Positions 1-4,872 of a stretch of 6,378 bases of DNA are shown here, piece after piece. Below the pieces are notes generated by a model. It had not been told where the DNA came from. It saw only the letters and a program-made list of their open reading frames with translations, and searched no databases. The DNA is from Solobacterium sp. (GTDB taxonomy: Bacteria > Bacillota_I > Bacilli_A > Erysipelotrichales > Erysipelotrichaceae). The stretch is from NCBI GenBank assembly GCA_017536845.1, contig JAFWCP010000049.1, forward strand, positions 1 through 6,378, written 5' to 3'. Every line of letters begins with the position of its first letter. Position 1 is the stretch's first letter. Position numbers and translations under genes: made by a program.

Positions 1-1
1 T

Positions 2-805
2 GGCTATTACAGCCGGGCCAGGAACCTGAAAAAGTGTGCCGCTATCCTTACACAGCAGCATCAGGGAAAACTGCCTGCCGATTACAGCGCCTTGCGGAAA
101 CTGCCCGGCATCGGCCCGTATACGGCCGGAGCGATTGCGTCCATCTGCTATGACCTGCCCCATGCGGCCGTCGACGGCAATGTCCTGCGTGTACTGGCAA
201 GGCTGTTCCGGTATGAGGAAGATATCCGTGACCCGAAAGTAGCTGCCCGTTTTGGAAACATCATTGAACAGGCATTTGAGAAAGGCGTTTCGCCTTCCCT
301 TTTCAACCAGGCCATCATGGAGCTTGGCGAAACGGTGTGCCTGCCCAACGGGGTCCCTCATTGTGAAGCCTGCCCGTTATCAAAGAGCTGTCTTGCCTTG
401 CAGGAACACCGTCTGGACACAATCCCGTACCGTTCAAAGAACAATGCCCGCAAAGTCAGGGAAAGGACCCTGCTGATTATCCGCGATGGGGAACGCTTTG
501 TGGTCAGGAAACGGCCGGACAGAGGATTGCTGGCGGGGATGTACGAATTCATCGGCATTGAACGGCATCTGACAAAAAGCGAAGCGGTGCGGGAAGCTGA
601 ACAGCTTGGCTTTGAAGTATTGCATGTCAGCGCCCTGCCGGAAGGCGTACATATCTTCACCCACCTGGAATGGCATATGAAAGCCTATGAACTGCAGGTT
701 TCCTCCCTGCATGAATACCCTTCCTTTTCCCGGGATGAACTGCAGGAAAGGGCCTTCCCTTCTGCCTTTAAGACCTGGATTGACTGGTATGCCCTGCGTC
801 AGTGA
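2..805 (+). CDS. mutY: A/G-specific adenine DNA glycosylase MutY, 5'-truncated by window edge
   Basis: MutY removes adenine mispaired with 8-oxoguanine, a base-excision repair step in the cytoplasm. The frame is open from base 2 and gives 267 visible residues. It begins inside the family motif GYYSRARNL, so roughly 80-90 N-terminal residues, including the catalytic Glu, lie outside. Visible parts in order are: the helix-hairpin-helix LPGIGPYTAGAI (about 34-45); the catalytic Asp in AVDGNVLRVLARL (Asp58 of the visible part); four cluster cysteines at 113, 121, 124 and 130; and a NUDIX-like C-terminal domain with RGLLAGMYEF (about 174-183) and FTHLEWHM (about 219-226). The last matches the FSH loop that senses 8-oxoguanine. 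The first cysteine gap is X7 rather than the textbook X6. A TTG at 92 is internal, not the start. The stop lies in a terminator loop. Identification is secure. Confidence 0.96.
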   Translation, partial: GYYSRARNLKKCAAILTQQHQGKLPADYSALRKLPGIGPYTAGAIASICYDLPHAAVDGNVLRVLARLFRYEEDIRDPKVAARFGNIIEQAFEKGVSPSLFNQAIMELGETVCLPNGVPHCEACPLSKSCLALQEHRLDTIPYRSKNNARKVRERTLLIIRDGERFVVRKRPDRGLLAGMYEFIGIERHLTKSEAVREAEQLGFEVLHVSALPEGVHIFTHLEWHMKAYELQVSSLHEYPSFSRDELQERAFPSAFKTWIDWYALRQ

Positions 806-819
806 CATGACGCTTTTTT
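796..819 (+). terminator. Intrinsic terminator overlapping the mutY stop codon
   Basis: GCGTCA (796-801) and TGACGC (808-813) form a perfect 6-bp stem around a 6-base loop and are followed directly by six T (814-819). The mutY stop codon TGA (803-805) sits in the loop. The stem is short but GC-containing and the T-run is well placed. Folding energy was not computed. Confidence 0.75.
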
Positions 820-1001
820 CTTTCAGGAACACTCAGCATCTGTCTGCCCGTTTCTCATCATTGATCCCCCTCACTTCGACCGTACGTCCAAGAAAAACAG
901 CCTGCTGTCCGATCTGATACAATGGCAGAAATACAAACCGTAATAACGTGATGAAGTTATTTTATATTGTAGTAAAACACAGGAATTCTCTTCAGTTCTG
1001 T

Positions 1002-1017
1002 TTTATAATCATATAAA
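1002..1017 (+). promoter_or_regulatory. Probable -10 box inside an AT-rich palindrome, upstream of rubredoxin
   Basis: A consensus TATAAT (1004-1009) lies 42 bases before the rubredoxin start. No good -35 hexamer is visible at 16-18 bases upstream, which suggests weak or activator/repressor-dependent use. The box is embedded in a perfect inverted repeat, TTTATA (1002-1007) and TATAAA (1012-1017) around ATCA. The left side, TTATAATCAT, matches one half of the PerR operator consensus TTATAATNATTATAA, while the right half matches poorly. A repressor site over the promoter is an inference. The rest of 820-1050 holds only a weak hairpin (942-961) and no convincing gene. Confidence 0.42.
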
Positions 1018-1050
1018 CAAGCCGATCACGGTAAATGAAAGGAGAAAACG

Positions 1051-1206
1051 ATGGATAAGTACGTATGTGTGTGCGGATATATTTATGATCCGGAAGTCGG
1101 GGATCCCGGCAATGGCATCGCACCCGGAACAGCTTTCGAAGATCTGCCGGAAGACTGGGTCTGTCCTGACTGCGGCGCCGGCAAGGAACTGTTCGAAAAG
1201 ATGTAG
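1051..1206 (+). CDS. Rubredoxin with an atypical C-X-C first metal knuckle
   Basis: This is a 51-residue small iron protein too short for usual ORF cut-offs. Rubredoxins carry single electrons in the cytoplasm from NAD(P)H oxidoreductases to acceptors such as rubrerythrin, superoxide reductase or flavodiiron proteins. The protein begins [20 protein letters not shown]. It then has the family's [16 protein letters not shown] stretch (21-36) and ends with [15 protein letters not shown] (37-51). The metal ligands would be Cys6, Cys8, Cys38 and Cys41. The second knuckle is the normal C-X2-C-G. The first is C-V-C-G, one residue shorter than the usual C-X2-C-G, while everything around it aligns. Start choice is clear: AAAGGAG (1038-1044) lies six bases before the ATG. 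It stands alone with its own promoter candidate and terminator. The family call is secure; whether it binds iron normally is open. Confidence 0.93.
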   Translation: MDKYVCVCGYIYDPEVGDPGNGIAPGTAFEDLPEDWVCPDCGAGKELFEKM

Positions 1207-1214
1207 TCCTTCTT

Positions 1215-1243
1215 AAGGAAACGTACCCGCGTTTCCTTTTTTT
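1215..1243 (+). terminator. Intrinsic terminator after rubredoxin
   Basis: AAGGAAACG (1215-1223) pairs with CGTTTCCTT (1230-1238) over 9 bp, with the 6-base loop TACCCG and a T-run at 1237-1243. It starts nine bases after the rubredoxin stop and marks the gene as monocistronic. Confidence 0.9.
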
Positions 1244-1267
1244 ATTGCCGGCTCCGGACGGTTTCTG

Positions 1268-1297
1268 AAAGGGACAGTATGCGCATTTTCTCCCTTT
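1268..1297 (+). other. Leader hairpin upstream of the secreted protein gene
   Basis: AAAGGGA (1268-1274) and TCCCTTT (1291-1297) are perfect 7-base complements around a 16-base loop. The loop itself holds the palindrome ATGCGCAT (1279-1286). GTTTC (1261-1265) and GAAAAC (1302-1307) could extend the stem with a bulge, and five T end the right arm (1295-1299). It could be a second weak terminator after rubredoxin or a 5' leader structure for the gene at 1396. No promoter for that gene is clear; TACAAT at 1347-1352 is the best -10, without a -35. Confidence 0.3.
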
Positions 1298-1395
1298 TTC
1301 CGAAAACCTGCCCGCGAGGGGGATAGCCAGAACCCGCGATGACAAGTACAATGATTGCAAAGGAAACCGAAGCGTTTCGGAACAGGAGAAAGAAA

Positions 1396-2571
1396 ATGAA
1401 AAAAAGTCTGTTAAGTGCCGTGATCTGCGCGGCCATGATGCTTCTGATGGTGCCGGTTCATGCGGCCATGCACCTGGTGTGGTTTACGGACACCTACAGC
1501 AAGCAGTTCTGGTATGAAAACGATCAGAGACAGGGTGTTCCCGGCGATCCGAAAAACATCTGGGACACCACCTACGGCCTGGAAAGAGGCCGGGAAATCT
1601 ATGACCCGGGCAGTGATGCCTGGTACTGGCTGGACTCCATTTACGGCGGGGCCAAGGCAATGGACAAGGAAGTCTGGATGCCTTATATCTACCAGAGCGA
1701 CATGGCCGCCGGCATCAACAAGCAGGGCAAATGGGTCCGCTACAACAGCAACGGTGCCATGATCAAGGGCTGGTACACCCCCGTCGGCAATGATGAGAAG
1801 CTGTATCCTGAGCAGCGTGACAACCTTTATTACTATGACCTGATCACCGGCGAAATGGTCAAGGGCTACAAAAACATCAATGGAAAAACCTACCACTTTG
1901 ACGAGGTGACCGGCGTCCTGGATACGACGAAGGGTGATGACTACAGCTTCCCGTTCGGGATGCAGGAATTCCTGCAGCAGTTCCTGTTCGGCTATGGCAG
2001 GCTCAACGGCGAAATGGCCTACTCTGCTTCCAACCCCCTGGTCAACACCAACCAGACAGCAGTCAATGTCATTAAGGATTTCTTTCCCTGCGTGGATTAC
2101 TCAGTCGGCCCGCTCTCATACAACTTTGAGCATTTATCAGGCACCGATCCGCTCGGCTGGTTCTCCAGCACGGAAGGATACCTTCGCTTTGATGCCGACA
2201 AAATCGACTGGCTGCGGGAACATGTGCTGAACATGTCCGCCTTTGACTTCAACAGAGAAGTCTATGATGCGGAAATGTCCGGTATTCTCTACCGCCAGGA
2301 TTACGGCGACAACCATGCCTATTACCGTGCTTTCTATCCCCAGGGCCTCGAAGGCATGATTGCTGAAGTTGAGCTCGGCAGTTTCCGTCTGACAGGAGAT
2401 ATCTATGTCGTTGATTTTGTGACCCGCGGCTGGCACTGGAATAACGAAATCGGAGACTGGGAACAGAATGCCGGTGTCTCCGGCAAGTACAGAGCCTTCC
2501 TCTGGCAGAAGTCCTTCAACTCCAGCCCTTACTGGTCCATCATTGCCAACCGGGCAACCGCCAAAGGCTGA
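1396..2571 (+). CDS. Secreted cell-wall-binding-repeat protein, function unknown
   Basis: This 391-residue exported protein starts MKKSLLSAVICAAMMLLMVP and has a signal peptide with probable cleavage after VHA (about residue 23). There is no lipobox cysteine and no C-terminal anchor. Residues about 50-110 contain GREIYDP...WYWLD...GGAKAMDKEVWMPY. Residues about 111-176 hold aromatic/glycine repeats (GKWVRYNSNGAMIKGWYT, NLYYYDLITGEMVKGY, GKTYHFDEVTGVLD). These match choline-binding/cell-wall-binding repeats (PF01473-like), which hold proteins on the envelope. Residues about 185-391 form an aromatic-rich domain I cannot name, with a YLRFDADKIDWLREHVLNM stretch and a YW near the C-terminus. No catalytic motif is recognisable. 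The start is set by AGGAG (1384-1388), seven bases before the ATG. The frame is open 19 codons further up, but without an RBS. It is monocistronic. Binding role likely, job unknown. Confidence 0.88.
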   Translation: MKKSLLSAVICAAMMLLMVPVHAAMHLVWFTDTYSKQFWYENDQRQGVPGDPKNIWDTTYGLERGREIYDPGSDAWYWLDSIYGGAKAMDKEVWMPYIYQSDMAAGINKQGKWVRYNSNGAMIKGWYTPVGNDEKLYPEQRDNLYYYDLITGEMVKGYKNINGKTYHFDEVTGVLDTTKGDDYSFPFGMQEFLQQFLFGYGRLNGEMAYSASNPLVNTNQTAVNVIKDFFPCVDYSVGPLSYNFEHLSGTDPLGWFSSTEGYLRFDADKIDWLREHVLNMSAFDFNREVYDAEMSGILYRQDYGDNHAYYRAFYPQGLEGMIAEVELGSFRLTGDIYVVDFVTRGWHWNNEIGDWEQNAGVSGKYRAFLWQKSFNSSPYWSIIANRATAKG

Positions 2572-2582
2572 TCCTTATTCAC

Positions 2583-2622
2583 AAACGAGTATCCGCTCTT
2601 TCACGAACGGATACTCGTTTTT
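2583..2622 (+). terminator. Strong intrinsic terminator after the secreted protein gene
   Basis: AAACGAGTATCCG (2583-2595) and CGGATACTCGTTT (2608-2620) are perfect 13-base complements with a 12-base loop and a T-run at 2618-2622. It lies 12 bases after the stop. On the opposite strand the T-run is poor, so it is a weak candidate to end the convergent phosphorylase transcript. Confidence 0.93.
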
Positions 2623-2659
2623 CATCTCTTCAGAATCACGCATCCGGACGGTGCGGCTT

Positions 2660-2751
2660 AAATCGGAAGAATATGAGGTTCTAAATCGGATAAATATCAG
2701 GTTTTAAATCGGAAGAATGTGAGGTTTTCGATCGGAAAAATGTGAATCTTA
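2660..2751. repeat. Four tandem copies of a 23-base unit between convergent genes
   Basis: Copies run 2660-2682, 2683-2705, 2706-2728 and 2729-2751. An ATCGG core recurs exactly every 23 bases (2662, 2685, 2708, 2731). Each core is followed by an A-rich AAT step and, in copies 1-3, by AGGTT. By eye, copies 1 and 3 match at 21 of 23 positions, 2 and 3 at 19, and 3 and 4 at 16, so the right-most copy is the most diverged. Copy 4 ends on the stop codon of the - strand phosphorylase gene. The 23-base period is not a multiple of three and no start codon or RBS fits it, so it is not coding. There are no spacers, so it is not CRISPR. Candidates are binding-site arrays, the end of a mobile element, or simple tandem duplication. 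Confidence 0.85.
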
Positions 2752-3528
2752 TGCCTTTGCTGCTGTGAGCTTTTCCGCAATCATCTGCGCAGTACGGAAC
2801 ATCACGACCCGGCTGTCCATTTCCGTATTGCCCAGAATCCTGTTCTGCCAGGAACCGGCCAGGGAATCGGCCGCATAGAGAAAAGGGTAAAAGCCGATGC
2901 CTCTGAAGGAACATACTGCCTGTACGGCAGCGCATTCCATTTCAACGCAGATACAGCCCTCTCTGATCCGTGCTTCCTTATTGCGCACCGTCTCACGATA
3001 GAAGGCATCGGTGGTCCATGTCCTGCTTGTGGCATAAGGAATCCCTTCTCCTTCCAGGATTTCCTGCAGGCAGCGTGATCCGGGGATTTCAATGTAATCT
3101 GCCGCAGCTGCGTAATGATAGCTTGTCCCCTCATCCCGATACGCTGCGTCCGGTACGATCAGCCTGCCTGCTGGCAGGTCTGTCAGGGCCCCGCAGGAAC
3201 CGAAAAGGATCAGCTTTTCCACGCCGAACAAGGCATGCAGTTCTTCCACCGAGGCAGCCGTTGTTGCTGCGCCGGTAATCGTCAGCAGCACGCCGATCTT
3301 TGTCCCATTGATCCTGAAGACCGGTGCCTTCATGCTTGCCGAACCAAGTCTTACGCGCTCGTCAACCTGTTCAACGATGCCTTCGGCCATCAGGTGGTCA
3401 ACGAGCTTGTGTGAAAATGTCAGGATGAAGGTATGCATGGCATCCGGCACAAAAGCCGCCATTCTTCTTACCGTACGGGCGGGAGAAATGATCCCCTCCC
3501 CTTCTTTGTCAAAACTGTCCTGAATCAT
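2749..3528 (-). CDS. Nucleoside phosphorylase (PNP/UDP family)
   Basis: This 259-residue cytoplasmic enzyme would split nucleosides with phosphate into base and pentose-1-phosphate for salvage. Visible family signatures are GAATTAASVEEL (86-97), FGSCGALTD (109-117), RDEGTSYHY (131-139), WTTDAFYRET (171-180), the ribose-binding VEMECAA (195-201), and AADSLAG (219-225), whose Asp sits where the base-site acid is expected. The N-terminus (DSFDKEGEGIISP) lacks the GDP-R phosphate motif of E. coli PNP. As I recall, it fits a Firmicutes subfamily starting with a similar DSFD...P segment. Purine versus uridine preference cannot be decided. A near-ideal AGGAGG (3535-3540) lies six bases before the ATG. 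It is the last gene of a likely three-gene unit, 51 bases after the helical-repeat gene. No good terminator follows; the repeat array begins at its stop. Confidence 0.92.
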   Translation of the reverse strand: MIQDSFDKEGEGIISPARTVRRMAAFVPDAMHTFILTFSHKLVDHLMAEGIVEQVDERVRLGSASMKAPVFRINGTKIGVLLTITGAATTAASVEELHALFGVEKLILFGSCGALTDLPAGRLIVPDAAYRDEGTSYHYAAAADYIEIPGSRCLQEILEGEGIPYATSRTWTTDAFYRETVRNKEARIREGCICVEMECAAVQAVCSFRGIGFYPFLYAADSLAGSWQNRILGNTEMDSRVVMFRTAQMIAEKLTAAKA

Positions 3529-3547
3529 GATATTCCTCCTTGAATCA

Positions 3548-3574
3548 GAAACAGCGGCTTTCCGCCGCTGCTTC
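3548..3574 (-). other. Intercistronic hairpin before the phosphorylase gene
   Basis: In the - strand transcript, GAAGCAGCGGC and GCCGCTGTTTC can form an 11-bp stem (one G-U pair) around the loop GGAAA. The core arms are 3552-3558 and 3564-3570. Only a loose U-rich stretch follows, with no real T-run. It occupies most of the 51-base gap inside the operon, just before the SD of the phosphorylase gene. It may be a partial terminator, or an RNA-processing or stability element setting different expression for the last gene. Confidence 0.6.
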
Positions 3575-3579
3575 AGTGC

Positions 3580-4518
3580 TTACGAAATTGATCTGAGTTT
3601 TCTGAAGGCTTCTTCAGCCTGGGCTGTCATGCCGTTTTCCTTCAGGATATCCGCAGCCTGTTCCAGGACGTACCGGTTGTAGATGTTCCACCTGAAATCG
3701 CCATTAAGGATATCAAGGGCAGAAGCAGCAGCCTTGTCTTTATGTCCTGCCATATCCTGAGCAAACATGATGGCATGGTCGATTCCCGGACTGCCCGGCA
3801 GTTCCTTTCTTGCCGCATCCGCAAGCGCCAGTGCTTCTTCTTCCCTGCCCAGATCGAGCAATGCGGTTACCTGGTCTTTCCTTAATGCCCCGTGGTTTGC
3901 GCCGGCATCCATCGGCATCGCAAAGAAACGTTCCAGGAATTCCAGCTTTTCTTCCGGCGGCAGTGCCATTTCCAGATCCATCACCAGGTTGCTGAAAAAG
4001 ACATCCCCACCGTTGGTCGCATCATCCAGCACCGTCTCCCCACGGTCATATGCCTTCTGCAGTTCTTCAAAAAGCAGTTCTTTGTTTTCCTCATAAAGCT
4101 CGGCAGCCCTTTCCTCATCGCCAGCTTCCGCAGCCTTCATGACCGCTTCATAGAACTGTCCGACCGGCGTATTATCCCCGCCCATATCCATGAAAAGCTT
4201 ATCATTCATCATATAGTCCATGATCGGATCTTTCTTTTTCGGCTGCGGGGCAGGTTTTGGTGCTTCTGCCCTGGCGGTCTTTGCTTTCTTCAGCGCTTCT
4301 TCTATCTTTCTGCCATAGTCCTTGGCGTTAAGCCTGTAGCGGCCGTTAGGCATCAGTTCATAGCAGCTGCCAAGCAGTTCCAGCACTTTCTGATCGGCAG
4401 ACTCCTTTGTTTCCATCTTCGTCAGAATTTCATGCAGTTTCTTTACATCTTTCGGCTTGCCGCGTCTGATCTGTTCCTTCAGTTCCTTTTCGGCAAGTGC
4501 CAGTACTTCTTTTTCCAT
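3580..4518 (-). CDS. Uncharacterised TPR-like helical-repeat protein
   Basis: This is a 312-residue soluble protein with no signal peptide or membrane segment. Residues 1-82 are charged and helical (MEKEVLALAEKELKEQIRRG and following) and may be coiled coil. A Pro/Lys/Ala-rich linker follows (about 83-98, APKPAPQPKKKDP). Residues about 118-312 are helix pairs of tetratricopeptide type: GQFYEAVMKAAEAGDEERAAELYEENK, then ALLDLGREEEALALADAARKELPGSPG, then LKENGMTAQAEEAFRKL. No catalytic motif is visible; such proteins usually mediate protein contacts. I do not recognise the family. Its SD (AAGGGGA, 4523-4529) overlaps the TAA of the upstream small gene, with only nine bases between the frames, which suggests translational coupling. 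A phosphorylase gene follows on the same strand. Confidence 0.85.
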   Translation of the reverse strand: MEKEVLALAEKELKEQIRRGKPKDVKKLHEILTKMETKESADQKVLELLGSCYELMPNGRYRLNAKDYGRKIEEALKKAKTARAEAPKPAPQPKKKDPIMDYMMNDKLFMDMGGDNTPVGQFYEAVMKAAEAGDEERAAELYEENKELLFEELQKAYDRGETVLDDATNGGDVFFSNLVMDLEMALPPEEKLEFLERFFAMPMDAGANHGALRKDQVTALLDLGREEEALALADAARKELPGSPGIDHAIMFAQDMAGHKDKAAASALDILNGDFRWNIYNRYVLEQAADILKENGMTAQAEEAFRKLRSIS

Positions 4519-4527
4519 GCTTTCCCC

Positions 4528-4806
4528 TTATAAACCTGTGATTTCCTTTGCTCTGGCAAGGTTTTTCTTTTCCACATAAATCACGTAAACATAGACCATG
4601 TTATCCGCGAAGTTGGATCCGGCCATGCCGCCGTGGTAATGGCTGATGCCCTGGTTGTAATGCAGGTTGCGGGAAAAAGTCGATTTGTTTTTCAGTGTTT
4701 TCATCTCATATGGGATTCCGTTCTTTTTCAAAGCCGACCAGATGGTGGCAATGTATTCAGCATTGCTGTCGGTGATCAGCTTCGCCCGGTTGAATACTGT
4801 AATCAT
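4528..4806 (-). CDS. Small conserved-looking protein, possibly DUF2007-like
   Basis: This 92-residue soluble protein is the first gene of the probable operon. It reads as an alternating beta-alpha fold: strand 1-10 (MITVFNRAKL), helix about 14-28 (NAEYIATIWSALKKN), GIPYEMKT, a Gly/His/Asn-rich loop (49-65, with SHYHGGMAG), strand 70-78 (MVYVYVIYV), and helix 82-90. A helix leading to GIPYE and a late V.V....A.EI stretch resemble DUF2007/GlnB-like putative signalling proteins. The central loop is unlike what I remember of them, so this is a weak resemblance. An AGGAGGA (4815-4821) lies eight bases before the ATG and supports the start. A promoter candidate sits just upstream, and the next gene is nine bases away. 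Confidence 0.83.
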   Translation of the reverse strand: MITVFNRAKLITDSNAEYIATIWSALKKNGIPYEMKTLKNKSTFSRNLHYNQGISHYHGGMAGSNFADNMVYVYVIYVEKKNLARAKEITGL

Positions 4807-4827
4807 GGAATATATCCTCCTGCAATG

Positions 4828-4833
4828 ATTTTA
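4828..4833 (-). promoter_or_regulatory. Extended -10 promoter for the three-gene - strand operon
   Basis: On the - strand the sequence TGGTAAAAT gives a -10 (TAAAAT, 4828-4833) preceded by a TG one base away, the extended -10 form that tolerates a weak -35. No good -35 is seen 17-19 bases upstream, where the terminator of the nuclease gene lies. It is 22 bases before the start of the 92-residue gene, which leaves a very short leader. Confidence 0.5.
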
Positions 4834-4840
4834 CCATATT

Positions 4841-4872
4841 AAAAAAGGAAGAAGTGTTCATGCTTCTTCCTT
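4841..4872 (-). terminator. Intrinsic terminator overlapping the nuclease stop codon
   Basis: On the - strand AAGGAAGAAG (4863-4872) pairs with CTTCTTCCTT (4845-4854) over 10 bp around the loop CATGAACA, with a T-run at 4841-4846. The TGA stop (4858-4860) lies in the loop, and the left arm encodes the last residues of the protein. It separates the nuclease gene from the downstream operon. Confidence 0.85.

Noticed and set aside
92..805. mutY starting at the TTG at 92
   Set aside because: The frame is open to base 2 and the upstream residues (GYYSRARNL) match the MutY family, so the gene is cut by the window edge.
806..943. Open frame in phase with mutY after its stop (46 codons)
   Set aside because: No start with an RBS, it crosses the terminator T-run, and an open run of this length is expected by chance at this composition.
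1339..1395. Upstream ATG (1339) start for the secreted protein
   Set aside because: It would place 19 charged residues before the signal peptide and has no RBS; AGGAG precedes the ATG at 1396.
1253..2652. Ten-base word TCCGGACGGT occurring at 1253-1262 and 2643-2652
   Set aside because: Short, no extension beyond ten bases and no target duplication; not evidence that the gene between them was inserted.
2660..2751. CRISPR array
   Set aside because: Units are directly contiguous with no spacers, only 23 bases long, and no cas gene is visible.
2681..2935. Small - strand gene reading through the repeats
   Set aside because: It overlaps the phosphorylase in another frame, has no RBS, and its end is just one frame of the 23-base repeat.
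3892..4533. Long + strand frame of 213 codons opposite the helical-repeat gene
   Set aside because: Shadow of the Lys/Glu-rich - strand gene, giving Phe/Leu-rich nonsense with no start signal.
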